From: Clostridiaceae bacterium
GTDB lineage: Bacteria; Bacillota; Clostridia; Peptostreptococcales; Peptostreptococcaceae
Assembly (NCBI GenBank): GCA_902362365.1
Contig: CABIVQ010000001.1
Location: 1 to 64,000 of the forward strand
DNA length: 64,000 nt
Direction of reading: 5' to 3'
Shown in pieces: positions 27,653 through 38,730 of the stretch. A program made the position numbers and the translations under genes. The notes below the pieces were generated by a model that saw only the letters and a program-made list of their open reading frames with translations, made no database searches and was not told the origin of the DNA. Numbering within the stretch: the stretch's first letter is position 1; the number at the start of each line of letters is the position of its first letter.

Positions 27653-29647
27653 ATGGACGTTAAAGCTAGAATAGAAAAGTTACGAAAAGAAATAGAATAT
27701 CATAATAATAAATATTATAATGAAGATTCACCTGAAATATCAGATTATGAATATGATAAATTGACAGTTGAATTAAGAAAATTAGAAGCAGAACACCCGG
27801 AATTCAATATGGCAGATTCGCCTACTAAAAAGGTAGGAGGAACAGTAAAAAGAGAGTTAAGAAAAGTAGAACATGATGTACCTGTAATAAGTTTACAGGA
27901 TGTTTTTGGAAAAGGAGAAGTTTATGAATATGTAAATAAGATGATAGTAGAACTAAATAAACCTAAATTTGTTGTAGAAAAGAAGATAGATGGTCTTTCA
28001 GTTGTACTAAGATATCATAATGGGGAACTTACAGAAGGTATAACAAGAGGAGATGGTGTTATTGGTGAGTCAGTATATGAAAACTTACTAGAAATAAAGA
28101 ATATACCAAAGACAATACCATCTAAGTTGCCATACTTAGAAGTACGTGGAGAAGTATACATATCAAATGAAGCTTTCGAAGAGGCTAATAAAAAGCAAGA
28201 ATCAATGGGAGGAAAGAAATATCAAAATCCTAGAAATCTTGCTGCAGGAACATTAAGACAATTAGACCCATCGATAGTTAGAGATAGAAATCTTGATATA
28301 TTTGTATTTAACCTTGAAATATCAGAAGGTAAGGAATTTACTTCACACTCAGAAACATTGGAGTGGCTAAAAGAGCAAGGATTTAAAGTAAGCCCAGATT
28401 TTACTGTATGTGAAACCGCAGATGAAGTATGGGATTATATATCTGAAGTAGGAAATAAAAGATGGAATTTAGAATATGCAATCGATGGGGCTGTTGTAAA
28501 GGTAAATAATCTAGAGGATAGAAAAAAACTTGGAATGACAAGTAAAGTACCAAGATGGGCAGTTGCATATAAGTATCCACCGGAACAAAAAGAAACTATA
28601 GTAAAAGACATAATAATACAAGTAGGTCGTACTGGCAGGCTGACTCCACTAGCTATTTTAGAGCCTGTTAGATTAGCTGGTACTACAGTATCTAAAGCAA
28701 CTCTACATAATCAAGATGTAATAAATGAAAAAGATGTAAGAATAGGTGATACTGTAATTGTTCAAAAAGCAGGAGATATAATTCCTGAGGTTATAAAGAG
28801 CATTCCAGAAAAAAGACCAGTTGATTCTAAGCCATATGTTATACCAAATATATGTCCTATATGCGGAGAAGCTACTGTTAGAGATGAAAATGGGGCAGAT
28901 ACTAGATGTATAAATTTAGAGTGTGATGCTCAAGCAACTAGAAGTATATCTTACTTTGTTTCAAAAGATGCAATGAATATAGTTGGATTTGGTAAAAGTA
29001 AGGTGGAAGCTCTTATGGCTGAAGGATATATTAAAGATATAGGTGATATATATCAATTAGAACATTATAAAGATGAAATATTAGAGAAGAATGTTATTGG
29101 TAGAGAAAAGTCTGTAAATAATCTTCTTAATGCGATAGAAGATTCAAAAAATAATAATATAGATAAATTAATCACAGGCCTTGGAATAAAGAATGTAGGT
29201 AAGCAATCTGCAAAAGTATTAGCTGAAAATTTTGCTGATATGGATGAAGTAGCAAATGCAAATTATGACCAACTAATAAACTTGCCTGATTTTGGAGATA
29301 CAATGGTAAATGATATAATAAAATACTTTAGAAGTGAAAAATATCATACTATAATATCAAAATTAAAAGAATATGGTGTAAATGTAGTATCGAAATCATC
29401 TGAAATAAAGTCGGATGATAATAGATTTGAAGGAATGACATTTGTAATAACAGGTACACTACCTACAATGAAAAGAGATGAGGCATCATCATTAATTCAG
29501 TCATTTGGAGGAAAAGTTTCAGGAAGTGTTTCTAAAAAAACAAGTTATGTTTTAGCTGGAGAAGAAGCTGGAAGTAAGTTAACTAAGGCTGAAACGTTGG
29601 GAATAAGAATAATAGATGAAGAAGAATTTAAGAGTATGATAAAATAA
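27653..29647 (+). CDS. ligA: NAD-dependent DNA ligase
   Basis: 664 residues, typical LigA length. Domain Ia is at the N-terminus (YYNEDSPEISDYEYD), with the adenylation site KKIDGLSVVLRY (Lys at about 113). The OB-fold contains VGRTGRLTPLA. The zinc finger is CPICGE...CINLECDAQ (about 402-425), and is followed by HhH repeats and a C-terminal BRCT domain (FEGMTFVITGTLP). TAGGAGGA precedes the ATG. Single gene between two intergenic regions. Confidence 0.98.
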   Translation: MDVKARIEKLRKEIEYHNNKYYNEDSPEISDYEYDKLTVELRKLEAEHPEFNMADSPTKKVGGTVKRELRKVEHDVPVISLQDVFGKGEVYEYVNKMIVELNKPKFVVEKKIDGLSVVLRYHNGELTEGITRGDGVIGESVYENLLEIKNIPKTIPSKLPYLEVRGEVYISNEAFEEANKKQESMGGKKYQNPRNLAAGTLRQLDPSIVRDRNLDIFVFNLEISEGKEFTSHSETLEWLKEQGFKVSPDFTVCETADEVWDYISEVGNKRWNLEYAIDGAVVKVNNLEDRKKLGMTSKVPRWAVAYKYPPEQKETIVKDIIIQVGRTGRLTPLAILEPVRLAGTTVSKATLHNQDVINEKDVRIGDTVIVQKAGDIIPEVIKSIPEKRPVDSKPYVIPNICPICGEATVRDENGADTRCINLECDAQATRSISYFVSKDAMNIVGFGKSKVEALMAEGYIKDIGDIYQLEHYKDEILEKNVIGREKSVNNLLNAIEDSKNNNIDKLITGLGIKNVGKQSAKVLAENFADMDEVANANYDQLINLPDFGDTMVNDIIKYFRSEKYHTIISKLKEYGVNVVSKSSEIKSDDNRFEGMTFVITGTLPTMKRDEASSLIQSFGGKVSGSVSKKTSYVLAGEEAGSKLTKAETLGIRIIDEEEFKSMIK

Positions 29648-29857
29648 TAGGTAATATTACAGAACGTATGAATTTGATTTTGATAATGTTCTAAATTGTA
29701 TAATACTTACAAATTTAGAAAATAATAATTGCATAAGAATATATAATTTACAATCTTAAAAACAAAGTCAATTCATGGATTTTATTATGTGTAGTAAATT
29801 AATGCAAAGAGTGATAGAATTATTAAATAAAGTGTTAAAATTCTCAGCTAGAATCTT

Positions 29858-29880
29858 AGACAGAAACTGTACTGTCTTTT
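29858..29880 (+). other. Small hairpin in the rph-rdgB leader
   Basis: AGACAG (29858-29863) and CTGTCT (29872-29877) are followed by TTTTAG. It could be a weak terminator after ligA or a leader attenuator 40 nt before rph-rdgB. The rest of 29648-29920 is A+T-rich without a recognisable gene. Confidence 0.35.
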
Positions 29881-29920
29881 AGAAATAAGACTAAAAAGAT
29901 AGATTTAAGAGAGGTAAAAA

Positions 29921-31270
29921 ATGACTAGAATTGATAATAGAAAATATGATCAAATAAGAGACGTAAAGATAACTAGAAACTATACTAGATATGCAGAAGG
30001 ATCTGTACTTATAGAAATGGGAGAAACTAAGGTTATATGTACTGCTTCAGTTGAAGATAAGGTACCGCCATTTTTAAGAAATACAGGTACAGGATGGATA
30101 AATGCTGAGTATTCTATGTTACCTAGATCTACTCAACAAAGAAAAATAAGGGATGCTTCTAGAGGAAAGATAGATGGAAGAACTCAAGAAATACAAAGAT
30201 TAATAGGAAGAGCAATAAGATCGGTTATAGATTTAGATAAAATAGGTGAAAGAACAATTTGGATAGATTGTGATGTAATACAAGCTGATGGGGGTACTAG
30301 AACTGCTTCAATAACTGGGGCCTTTGTAGCTGTAGTAGACGCAATTTATAAATTATATAAATCAAAGTCAATAAAGCATATGCCAATAAGAAATTTTGTA
30401 TCTGCCATAAGTGTAGGTATAGTTGATCATAAACATATGATAGATTTATGTTACGAAGAAGATTCAACAGCACAAGTAGATATGAATATAATAATGACTA
30501 ATACAGGAGAGTTTGTAGAAATTCAAGGTACTGGAGAAGAAAGACCATTTTCTAGAAAAGATTTAAATTCTTTATTAGAATTAGGTGAAAAAGGGAATAA
30601 AGAATTAATAAAGAAACAAAGAGAAGTTCTTGGAGAAATAGCTGATGAAATATTAGGTATGGAGTATGGAGATGACGTGGTAATAGCTACTAATAATGCT
30701 CATAAATTAGAAGAAATGGGAGCTATATTAGAGGACTTTGATTATAATATACATTCTTTAAAAGATGTAGACTTAGATGGAATTGAAATAATAGAAGATG
30801 GAAAAACATTTGAGCACAATGCACTTATAAAGGCAAGAGTGATAGCTAAGAAAACTAATATGATAGCAATATCTGATGATTCGGGTCTAGAAGTAGATGC
30901 GATAGGTAAAAAACCTGGGGTATACTCAGCAAGATTTGCAGGTGAAAATGCTACTGATGCAGAAAATAGAGAAAAGTTATTAAGAATGATGAAGAGCGTT
31001 CCTGCTAGCCAAAGAAGTGCAAGATTTGTATCTGCAGTAGCAGTTGTATTTCCTGATGGGAAAGAGTTTGTAGTAAGAGGAACTTGTGAAGGTAATATAG
31101 CATTTGAAGAAAAAGGAAGTAATGGTTTTGGATACGATAACTTGTTTATAGTTAATAAATATAATAAGACATTTGCTGAAATGCCATCATCAATAAAAAA
31201 TGCTATAAGTCATAGGGCTAATGCTTTAGAGAAAATGAAGAAGGAGTTTTCAAAAAGGGTAGTGAGATAA
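29921..31270 (+). CDS. rph-rdgB: Fusion of RNase PH and XTP/dITP pyrophosphatase
   Basis: 449 residues carrying two enzymes. Residues 1-245 are RNase PH, which trims tRNA 3' ends by phosphorolysis ([52 protein letters not shown]). Residues about 253-449 are the Ham1/RdgB house-cleaning pyrophosphatase that destroys ITP/XTP ([49 protein letters not shown]). Both active sites look complete and no stop or frameshift separates them. In most bacteria these are adjacent separate genes; the fusion occurs in some clostridia. Confidence 0.95.
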   Translation: MTRIDNRKYDQIRDVKITRNYTRYAEGSVLIEMGETKVICTASVEDKVPPFLRNTGTGWINAEYSMLPRSTQQRKIRDASRGKIDGRTQEIQRLIGRAIRSVIDLDKIGERTIWIDCDVIQADGGTRTASITGAFVAVVDAIYKLYKSKSIKHMPIRNFVSAISVGIVDHKHMIDLCYEEDSTAQVDMNIIMTNTGEFVEIQGTGEERPFSRKDLNSLLELGEKGNKELIKKQREVLGEIADEILGMEYGDDVVIATNNAHKLEEMGAILEDFDYNIHSLKDVDLDGIEIIEDGKTFEHNALIKARVIAKKTNMIAISDDSGLEVDAIGKKPGVYSARFAGENATDAENREKLLRMMKSVPASQRSARFVSAVAVVFPDGKEFVVRGTCEGNIAFEEKGSNGFGYDNLFIVNKYNKTFAEMPSSIKNAISHRANALEKMKKEFSKRVVR

Positions 31271-31740
31271 TGAGGATAGGTATAGTTAGTGATACTCATA
31301 GAATGGAAAATTTCATGAATAAAGCAATACCGCATTTAAAAGAATGTGATTTAATAATACATGCAGGGGATAATTTTTCGGATTCGAAGTATATACATAA
31401 AATGACAAATACAGACATTATAGCTGTAAAAGGTAACTGTGATTTTGAAGATGTAGAAGATGAAATAGCTTTTGAAGTAGAAGGAAAAACTATTTTTGTA
31501 TGTCATGGTGATAAATATGGGATTAACTATGGCTTAATAGAAATAGAGGAAAAAGCTAAATCTGTATGTGCAGACATAGTTATTTTTGGCCATACTCATA
31601 TCCCTTTGTGTATTGAAAGGGATGGAATTTTATATTTGAATCCAGGTAGCATATCACTCCCTAGAGGGGGATCTTCAAGAAGATTTGTTATTATGGATAT
31701 ACAGGAGAATATAATTAATTTAGAAGAAGTAATACTATAA
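31270..31740 (+). CDS. YfcE/MJ0936-type metallophosphoesterase
   Basis: 156 residues of the calcineurin-like fold. Metal ligands are visible in SDTH, HAGDN, VKGNCD, CHGD and FGHTHIP. Its ATG overlaps the last base of the rph-rdgB stop codon (TAATG), so translation is coupled. Family members hydrolyse phosphodiesters in vitro and the physiological substrate is uncertain. Confidence 0.9.
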   Translation: MRIGIVSDTHRMENFMNKAIPHLKECDLIIHAGDNFSDSKYIHKMTNTDIIAVKGNCDFEDVEDEIAFEVEGKTIFVCHGDKYGINYGLIEIEEKAKSVCADIVIFGHTHIPLCIERDGILYLNPGSISLPRGGSSRRFVIMDIQENIINLEEVIL

Positions 31741-31783
31741 TTTAGAAATGAGTCTTCATACTAAATGGAAGGCTTGTAAATAC

Positions 31784-31813
31784 TTGTAAATAAAAAAACT
31801 TATGTGATATAAT
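31784..31813 (+). promoter_or_regulatory. Promoter of tig
   Basis: TTGTAA (31784-31789), an 18-nt spacer, then TATAAT (31808-31813) with an upstream TG (31805-31806), an extended -10. Confidence 0.6.
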
Positions 31814-31880
31814 TAAAGAGTTAAACAATAAGTATAATTTAATTACAAATCATTACATACATTTTAGGAGGATAAAGTTA

Positions 31881-33167
31881 ATGAAAGCAGAATTAATAAA
31901 AAAAGAAGGCAATAAAGTAACTTTTAATTTAACTGTAGATAACGATAAATTTGAATCAGCAGTTACTAAAGCTTACAATAAAAATAAAGGTAAATTCAAC
32001 ATACAAGGATTTAGAAAAGGGAAAGCTCCAAGAAAAATAATAGAAGCTCAATATGGGAAAGAAGTATTCTACAATGATGCTATAGATATAGTATTACCAG
32101 AGGTTTATCCACAAGCTATAGACCAATTAAATATAGATCCAATAGATAGACCATCATTAGATGTTCAAGAAATAAGCAAAGACAATGGGTTAGTTATGGT
32201 TGTAGAAGTTGAGGTTAAGCCAGAGTTTGAATTAGGTGATTACAAAGGAATAGAAATATCTAAAGTTGATAATACTGTAAGTGAAGAGGAAGTAGAATTA
32301 AGACTTCAAGAAATGGTTAATAAAAATGCTAGATTAGTTAGCGTTGAAGGTAAAGCTATAGAAAGTGGAGATACTGCTGTTATAGATTTCGAAGGATTTG
32401 ACAATGGTGTTGCTTTCGAAGGTGGAAAAGGTGAAAATCATAACTTAGTTATAGGTTCAAACTCTTTCATACCAGGATTTGAAGATCAATTAGTAGGTAA
32501 AAAAGCTGGAGAAGAAGTTGAAGTTAATGTTACTTTCCCAGAACAATATCATGCTGAAAACTTAGCTGGAAAGCCAGTTGTATTCAATGTAAAGATAAAT
32601 GATGTAAAAGTTAAAGAATTACCAGCTTTAGACGATGAGTTTGCTAAAGATACAACTGAATTTGAAACTTTAGCTGAATTAAGAGCTGACGTTAGAGCAA
32701 AGGCAGAAGAAGAAACTAAAAACAGGGCAGAAGCTGAAATGAGAAACTCTATAGTAGAAAAGGTAGCTGAAAATACAGAAGTTGAAGTACCAAATGCTAT
32801 GGTAGAGCATCAAATAGATAACATGATAATGGAACTTAACTATCAATTACAATACCAAGGATTAAATTTACAGCAATTATTAGAAATGACTGGTAGAAGT
32901 ATAGAAGAGTTAAGAAATGAAAGAAGAGCTGATGCTGAAAGATTAGTTAAGTCATCATTAGTATTAGAAGCTATAGCTAAAGCTGAAGGTATAGATGCTA
33001 CTGAAGAAGAATTAACTGCAGAATTAGAAAAAATGGCTTCTATGTACAATATGGAAGTTGAAAAATTAAAAGCTTCTTTAAGAGACGCTGACTTAGAAGA
33101 TATAAAAGGTCAATTAAAGATAAGAAAGACTATAGATTTCTTAGTTGAAAATGCAAATATAGCTTAA
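31881..33167 (+). CDS. tig: Trigger factor, ribosome-associated chaperone
   Basis: 428 residues in the usual three-part layout. The N-terminal ribosome-binding domain has the signature GFRKGKAPRKIIEAQYG (about 44). The central FKBP-type PPIase domain has VIDFEGFDNGVAFEGGKGEN and FIPGFEDQLVGKKAGE. The helical C-terminal chaperone arm completes the protein. It cradles nascent chains at the ribosome exit. Start of the tig-clpP-clpX-lon proteostasis block. AGGAGGA precedes the ATG. Confidence 0.98.
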   Translation: MKAELIKKEGNKVTFNLTVDNDKFESAVTKAYNKNKGKFNIQGFRKGKAPRKIIEAQYGKEVFYNDAIDIVLPEVYPQAIDQLNIDPIDRPSLDVQEISKDNGLVMVVEVEVKPEFELGDYKGIEISKVDNTVSEEEVELRLQEMVNKNARLVSVEGKAIESGDTAVIDFEGFDNGVAFEGGKGENHNLVIGSNSFIPGFEDQLVGKKAGEEVEVNVTFPEQYHAENLAGKPVVFNVKINDVKVKELPALDDEFAKDTTEFETLAELRADVRAKAEEETKNRAEAEMRNSIVEKVAENTEVEVPNAMVEHQIDNMIMELNYQLQYQGLNLQQLLEMTGRSIEELRNERRADAERLVKSSLVLEAIAKAEGIDATEEELTAELEKMASMYNMEVEKLKASLRDADLEDIKGQLKIRKTIDFLVENANIA

Positions 33168-33183
33168 TTTTATAGCTTAATTT

Positions 33184-33211
33184 TTTACAGTAGCCGTTAG
33201 GCTACTGTAAA
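33184..33211. other. Perfect 12-bp hairpin between tig and clpP
   Basis: TTTACAGTAGCC and GGCTACTGTAAA pair exactly with a GTTA loop. No T-run follows on the + strand (a T-run exists only on the minus side). It probably acts as a partial terminator, RNA-processing site or stabiliser between tig and clpPX. Confidence 0.65.
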
Positions 33212-33251
33212 TTATATATAGAATATAGAAGAGATAGAGGGGGTATAATAT

Positions 33252-33842
33252 ATGGCATTAGTACCTACAGTCGTAGAACAGACAGGAAGAGGAGAAAGAG
33301 CCTATGATATATATTCTAGATTATTAAAAGATAGAATAATATTTTTAGGAGATGAAGTAAATGATGCTACAGCAGGGCTTGTAGTTGCTCAGCTGTTATT
33401 TTTAGAAGCTGAAGACCCAGATAAAGATATACATTTATATATAAATTCACCAGGCGGAAGTGTAACAGCAGGTATGGCTATTTATGATACTATGCAATAC
33501 ATAAAGCCAGATGTAAGTACAATATGTATAGGATTAGCAGCTTCAATGGGTGCATTCTTATTAAACGCAGGAGCTGAAGGCAAGAGATTTGCTTTACCAA
33601 ATAGTGAGATAATGATACATCAACCTTTAGGTGGGGCAAAAGGTCAAGCAACTGATATAGAGATTCATGCTAAATGGATACTAAAAATCAAAGATAAATT
33701 AAACAAAATACTTGCTGAAAGAACAGGTCAGCCATTAGAAAAAGTTCAAATGGATACTGAACGTGATAACTTTATGAGTGCAGATGAAGCTAAAGAATAT
33801 GGTCTAATTGATGAAGTGATTACAAAAGCAAAAAGACCGTAG
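33252..33842 (+). CDS. clpP: ATP-dependent Clp protease proteolytic subunit
   Basis: 196 residues. Catalytic Ser lies in [11 protein letters not shown] (about 98), His in [14 protein letters not shown] (about 122) and Asp is further on (GLIDEVI region). Barrel-forming tetradecamer that degrades proteins unfolded by ClpX. GAGGGGG precedes the ATG. The clpX gene follows at 20 nt. Confidence 0.98.
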   Translation: MALVPTVVEQTGRGERAYDIYSRLLKDRIIFLGDEVNDATAGLVVAQLLFLEAEDPDKDIHLYINSPGGSVTAGMAIYDTMQYIKPDVSTICIGLAASMGAFLLNAGAEGKRFALPNSEIMIHQPLGGAKGQATDIEIHAKWILKIKDKLNKILAERTGQPLEKVQMDTERDNFMSADEAKEYGLIDEVITKAKRP

Positions 33843-33861
33843 ATGAAAAGAGGTGCTTAAT

Positions 33862-35109
33862 ATGTCTAAATACGAAGATAAAAGACAGTTAAAATGTTCA
33901 TTCTGTGGCAAGAGCCAAGATCAAGTAAGAAGATTAATCGCAGGTCCAAATGTATATATTTGTGATGAATGTGTTGAACTTTGTGATGAGATTATTCAAG
34001 AAGAAATAGAAGAAACTATTGATGAAGATACAACATCTCTACCAAAGCCAAAAGAAATGATGGAAATATTAAATGATTATGTAATAGGTCAAGAAAGAGC
34101 TAAAAAGGCTTTATCAGTGGCTGTTTACAATCATTATAAAAGAATATATAGCAAAAAGGCTACTAGCAAAGATGTAGAAATACAAAAGAGTAATATACTT
34201 TTACTAGGTCCAACTGGTTCAGGTAAAACTTTATTAGCTCAGACTTTAGCTAAAACTTTAAATGTGCCATTTGCAATGGCTGATGCTACATCATTAACAG
34301 AAGCAGGATATGTTGGAGAAGATGTTGAAAATATACTTTTAAAACTTATTCAAGCAGCTGATTTTGATATAGAAAAAGCTGAAAGAGGTATTATATATAT
34401 AGATGAGATAGATAAGATAGCTAGAAAATCTGAAAATCCATCTATAACTAGAGATGTTAGTGGTGAAGGTGTCCAACAGGCACTTTTAAAAATATTAGAA
34501 GGAACTGTTGCTAATGTTCCACCACAAGGTGGAAGAAAACATCCACATCAAGAATTCTTAAAAATAGATACTACAAATGTACTATTTATATTAGGTGGAG
34601 CATTTGATGGTATTGAAAAAATAATTCAAAGACGTGGAACAGAAAAAACTCTAGGATTTGGAGCTAAGATTGAAAGTAAGAAAGAAGTAGACTTAGGTAA
34701 AGTATACTCTAAGGTTCTTCCAGAAGATTTATTAAAGTTTGGTATAATACCAGAATTTATAGGAAGAATACCAGTTGTAGCAACGCTTGATTTATTAGAT
34801 GAAGATGCTTTAATGAGTATATTACAAAAGCCTAAGAATGCACTTGTAAAACAATATAAGAAATTACTAGAATTAGATGATGTTGAACTAGAATTCGAAG
34901 ATGATGCTCTTCGTGCTATAGCTAAAAAAGCTATAGAAAGAAATACAGGAGCAAGGGGTCTAAGAAGTATAGTTGAAAGTGTTATGATGGAAAGCATGTA
35001 TGAAGTTCCATCTAGAACTGACATTAAAAAAGTATTAGTAACTAAAGAATCAGTAGAAGGAAAATCAAATCCTATTATGATACCTAAAGATCAAGAAGAA
35101 AGTGCATAA
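33862..35109 (+). CDS. clpX: ClpX AAA+ unfoldase
   Basis: 415 residues. The N-terminal zinc-binding domain ([14 protein letters not shown] ... CDECVELC) is followed by the AAA+ module with Walker A GPTGSGKT (about 113), Walker [10 protein letters not shown], the pore loop GYVGED, and GARGLR in the lid. It unfolds tagged proteins for ClpP. The start is ATG 33862 (MSKYEDK), 6 nt after AGAGGTG; the in-frame GTG at 33853 falls within that site. Confidence 0.97.
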   Translation: MSKYEDKRQLKCSFCGKSQDQVRRLIAGPNVYICDECVELCDEIIQEEIEETIDEDTTSLPKPKEMMEILNDYVIGQERAKKALSVAVYNHYKRIYSKKATSKDVEIQKSNILLLGPTGSGKTLLAQTLAKTLNVPFAMADATSLTEAGYVGEDVENILLKLIQAADFDIEKAERGIIYIDEIDKIARKSENPSITRDVSGEGVQQALLKILEGTVANVPPQGGRKHPHQEFLKIDTTNVLFILGGAFDGIEKIIQRRGTEKTLGFGAKIESKKEVDLGKVYSKVLPEDLLKFGIIPEFIGRIPVVATLDLLDEDALMSILQKPKNALVKQYKKLLELDDVELEFEDDALRAIAKKAIERNTGARGLRSIVESVMMESMYEVPSRTDIKKVLVTKESVEGKSNPIMIPKDQEESA

Positions 35110-35117
35110 TTAGTAAG

Positions 35118-35141
35118 AAGGAGCTTTTAAAGCTCCTTTTT
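35118..35141 (+). terminator. Terminator after clpX
   Basis: A perfect 20-bp palindrome AAGGAGCTTT/AAAGCTCCTT followed by TTTT. Confidence 0.92.
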
Positions 35142-35458
35142 GAATTGAAAAGATTATATGCAGAAATATCTAACTAAAAGATTCGCAAACAAGTTGCTCA
35201 AAATGATTTTTTAATTTAAAATAAATAATGTTTTAAATTAAAGCTTTTAGGTAAAATAATATAGTATATTAATGTGTTATAATTAAATAAGGAGATATTT
35301 AATTAATATTCATACAAATAGTATTAATATTATATTATTACATAATAATAAAATAAAGTTAAAATATTCATTAGCAAAAGTATTAATATTGAAAATTCGG
35401 TTTTGTAAATATATAATATAAAAAGCAACAAAATACAGCACTTTAAGGAGTGATAATA
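35142..35458 (+). other. Leader region of lon, about 315 bp without a gene
   Basis: Very A+T-rich, with several TATAAT-like strings (for example near 35278) and no clear CIRCE or CtsR operator. A GCACT...GGAGTG partial palindrome overlaps the lon ribosome-binding site (35438-35453) but does not match CIRCE. No open frame with a ribosome-binding site was found. Confidence 0.5.
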
Positions 35459-37807
35459 GTGGAAGAGAATTATACTAAGATAGATCGTGAATTACCGTTA
35501 ATTCCTCTTAGAGGATTAGCAATCTTTCCATATATGATATTAAATTTTGATGTGGGTAGAGAAATATCTTTAAAAGCATTAGACGAGGCAATGTTAGGAG
35601 ATGAGTTAGTATTCTTAACATCTCAGAAAGAAGCTGAGACAGATGAACCTACAGAAGACGATTTTTATCATGTTGGGACTATATGTAAAGTAAAGCAAAT
35701 GATAAAGTTACCTGGGGATACAGTTCGTGTATTAGTCGAAGGTATATCAAGAGGTAGAGTAAAGGAGATAGATCAAGAATCAGGATTCTTTAAAGCTACC
35801 ATAGAAGAAATTGTTTATGATCATGAAAATGCAGAAAATGATAAAGAAGTAGAAGCACTTGTAAGAAATGTATTTGATGCATTTGAAGAGTACATAAATA
35901 TTGGAAATAGAGTATCACCAGAAATACTAATATCTTTATCTGAAACAGAAAATGTAGATAGATTTATAGATACAGTAGCTTCAAATGTATATTTAAAAAC
36001 AAATCAAAAACAAGATGTATTAGAAGAATTTGATATTAAGAAAAGATTAGAACTAGTATATACAATATTACTAGAAGAGATAGACATATTAAAAATTGAG
36101 AAGAAAATAACTCTAAGAGTAAAAAAACAGATGAACAAAGTTCAAAAAGAGTATTATCTTAAAGAACAACTAAGAGCTATACAAAAGGAATTAGGCGAAG
36201 AAGAAGATATAAATTCTGAAGCTGATGAATATAGAGAAAAATTAAAGAAAATAAAAGCTCCAAAGGAGACAAAAGAAAAAATAGCTAAAGAAATAGATAA
36301 GTTCTCAAAAATATCTCCAATGTCTCCAGACTTATCTGTAAGTAGAGGATATTTAGATACAGTGTTCTCTTTACCTTGGAATAAAGAAACTAGAGACAAG
36401 TTAGATATAGTTAAGGCTAAGGAAATATTAGATAAAGATCACTATGGTCTGGAAAAAGTTAAAGAAAGAATATTAGAGTACTTAGCGATAAGAAAATTGT
36501 CCAAGTCAATGAAGGGGCCTATAATCTGCTTAGTAGGACCTCCAGGTGTAGGGAAAACTTCTATAGCAAAATCTATATCAGAAGCATTAGGTAGAAATTT
36601 TGTAAGGATATCTTTAGGTGGAGTTAGAGATGAAGCTGAAATAAGAGGTCATAGAAGAACTTACGTTGGATCTATACCAGGTAGAATAATAAATGGATTA
36701 AAAGAAGCTCAAACTAAAAATCCAGTATTCTTATTAGATGAAATAGACAAAATGGCATCTGACTATAAAGGTGATCCTGCATCAGCTATGTTAGAAGTGT
36801 TAGATCCAGAACAAAATAAAACTTTTGTAGATCACTATTTAGAAATACCTTTTGACTTATCAAAAATATTATTTGTAACTACTGCAAATAGTTTAAGTAC
36901 AATACCAGGACCTTTATTAGATAGAATGGAAATAATAGAAGTATCTGGATATATAGAAGAAGAAAAGTTAAAAATAGCAGAAAGATATTTACTTCCAAAA
37001 CAAATAAAAGAACATGCTTTAAAAGAAGATTTTGTAAAAATGGACGAATCTACAATAAGAGATGTGATAAATTATTATACAAGAGAAGCTGGAGTTAGAA
37101 CTCTAGAAAGAACTTTAGGAAAAGTATGCAGAAAAGTAGCTAAAAAATATGTTGAAAATCCAGAATTAGAAGTTATAGAAGTAAATCAAAATAATCTAGA
37201 AGATTATTTAGGAAAAGATAAATATAGATATGACCTTGCAGGTACTAAGCCAGAAGTGGGACTAGTTACAGGGTTAGCATGGACTTCAGTAGGAGGAGTT
37301 ACACTTACAGTTGAAGTTAATGTTCTTCCAGGTAAAGGACAAGTTGTTCTTACTGGTAAATTAGGTGATGTGATGAAAGAATCTGCACAAGCAGCTATAT
37401 CTTATATTAGATCTATAGCAGATAAATTTGATATAGATCCAGATTTTTACCAAAAGAAAGATATACATATCCACTTGCCAGAAGGTGCAACTCCAAAAGA
37501 TGGACCATCAGCTGGTATAACTATGGCACTTGCAGTAATATCTGCTTTAACTAAGATACCAGTTAGAAATGATGTTGCAATGACGGGTGAAATAACTCTT
37601 AGAGGTAGAGTTTTAGCTGTAGGTGGGGTAAGAGAAAAATTATTAGCTGCCCATAGAGCTGGTATTAAAAAGGTATTATTACCTAAAGAGTGTGAAGCTG
37701 ATTTAGATGAAATACCTGAAAATATAAAAGAACAGATGGAATTTGTTCTTGTTGAAAACATGGACCAAGTATTAGATGAGGCATTAGTAAGGAATGGTGA
37801 CAAATAA
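35459..37807 (+). CDS. lon: Lon ATP-dependent protease
   Basis: 782 residues. The N-terminal substrate-binding domain begins near [18 protein letters not shown]+ Walker A GPPGVGKT lies near 361, with Walker [12 protein letters not shown]. The C-terminal protease domain has the Ser-Lys dyad in [13 protein letters not shown] (about 685) and [12 protein letters not shown] start it at GTG 35459, 8 nt after AAGGAG; a GTG at 35450 is part of that ribosome-binding site. The ysxC gene overlaps its stop. Confidence 0.96.
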   Translation: MEENYTKIDRELPLIPLRGLAIFPYMILNFDVGREISLKALDEAMLGDELVFLTSQKEAETDEPTEDDFYHVGTICKVKQMIKLPGDTVRVLVEGISRGRVKEIDQESGFFKATIEEIVYDHENAENDKEVEALVRNVFDAFEEYINIGNRVSPEILISLSETENVDRFIDTVASNVYLKTNQKQDVLEEFDIKKRLELVYTILLEEIDILKIEKKITLRVKKQMNKVQKEYYLKEQLRAIQKELGEEEDINSEADEYREKLKKIKAPKETKEKIAKEIDKFSKISPMSPDLSVSRGYLDTVFSLPWNKETRDKLDIVKAKEILDKDHYGLEKVKERILEYLAIRKLSKSMKGPIICLVGPPGVGKTSIAKSISEALGRNFVRISLGGVRDEAEIRGHRRTYVGSIPGRIINGLKEAQTKNPVFLLDEIDKMASDYKGDPASAMLEVLDPEQNKTFVDHYLEIPFDLSKILFVTTANSLSTIPGPLLDRMEIIEVSGYIEEEKLKIAERYLLPKQIKEHALKEDFVKMDESTIRDVINYYTREAGVRTLERTLGKVCRKVAKKYVENPELEVIEVNQNNLEDYLGKDKYRYDLAGTKPEVGLVTGLAWTSVGGVTLTVEVNVLPGKGQVVLTGKLGDVMKESAQAAISYIRSIADKFDIDPDFYQKKDIHIHLPEGATPKDGPSAGITMALAVISALTKIPVRNDVAMTGEITLRGRVLAVGGVREKLLAAHRAGIKKVLLPKECEADLDEIPENIKEQMEFVLVENMDQVLDEALVRNGDK

Positions 37808-38418
37808 TGAAAATTAGAAGCTCAGAAATGGTTGTGAGTGCAGTAAATAGAAATCAATATCCAGCTGAAGGAATACCAGAGATAGCATTAGTAGGAAGAT
37901 CAAATGTAGGTAAATCTTCTACCATAAACACTTTATTAAATAGAAGAAACTTTGCTAGAACAAGCCAGACTCCAGGTAAGACTAGAACTATAAACTTCTT
38001 CCTTATAAACAATGAATTTTACTTTGTAGACCTTCCAGGGTATGGATATGCTAAGATTGCAAAATCAGAAAAAGAAAAATGGGGCACAATAATGGAAAGA
38101 TATTTACAAGATAGAGAAGAGCTTTGTGCGATATTTTTACTTGTAGATATTAGACATGAACCTACTAATGATGATGTAATGATGTATGAATGGATAAAGC
38201 ACTTTGGATATAACTGTGTAGTAATAGCAACAAAAGCAGACAAGATATCTAGAGGACAATATCAAAAACATATGAGTATAATACGAAAAAAATTACAGTT
38301 GGATAAGGATGAAAAAATAATACCTATATCTTCACTAAAGAAAACTGGTGTAGAAGATGTATGGAATGAAATTGTAAATCAATATAATCAAGCTGGTTAT
38401 GAAATAACAATTGATTGA
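37807..38418 (+). CDS. ysxC: Ribosome-biogenesis GTPase YsxC/EngB
   Basis: 203-residue TrmE-Era-EngA family GTPase acting in large-subunit assembly. Motifs are G1 GRSNVGKSS (about 31), G2 [14 protein letters not shown]3 DLPGYG and G4 ATKADK. Its ATG overlaps the last base of the lon stop codon (TAATG). The lon-ysxC pairing is conserved in Firmicutes. Confidence 0.97.
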   Translation: MKIRSSEMVVSAVNRNQYPAEGIPEIALVGRSNVGKSSTINTLLNRRNFARTSQTPGKTRTINFFLINNEFYFVDLPGYGYAKIAKSEKEKWGTIMERYLQDREELCAIFLLVDIRHEPTNDDVMMYEWIKHFGYNCVVIATKADKISRGQYQKHMSIIRKKLQLDKDEKIIPISSLKKTGVEDVWNEIVNQYNQAGYEITID

Positions 38419-38440
38419 TTATATAATGTTATAATTTTAG

Positions 38441-38479
38441 AGGTTAAGACTAGACTGAATTCTAGTTTTAACCTTTTTT
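38441..38479 (+). terminator. Terminator after ysxC
   Basis: A 14-bp stem AGGTTAAGACTAGA / TCTAGTTTTAACCT (one G-U) with a 6-nt loop, followed by TTTTT. Confidence 0.92.
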
Positions 38480-38606
38480 ATATGCTTAAAATATTTCCTT
38501 GATCGTAACTCAAGCGAAGCAAATTTTTTTCTATTGTTTGTAATATTTTAATATTGAATATCAAAAACACACTATGAAGCTTTGAAAATAAAAATATTTA
38601 AATTGA

Positions 38607-38621
38607 AAATGTCAGAAAATT
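38607..38621 (+). promoter_or_regulatory. CodY-box-like site upstream of the amino-acid permease
   Basis: AAATGTCAGAAAATT matches AATTTTCWGAAAATT at 13 of 15 positions, 110 nt before the permease start and close to A/T-rich promoter sequence. It resembles the two sites before the NSS transporter. Confidence 0.5.
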
Positions 38622-38730
38622 AAAATAAAATGTATATAATCTGTTTAACTTTTGTTATATATGTGGTAAAATGTCTAAACATAGAAATAATTTTAGTAAA
38701 TAATATAAATTTATAAATAAGGAGAAGGAT

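Noticed and set aside
35142..35458. CIRCE or CtsR operator before lon
   Set aside because: The GCACT...GGAGTG near the start overlaps the ribosome-binding site, and neither consensus is matched.
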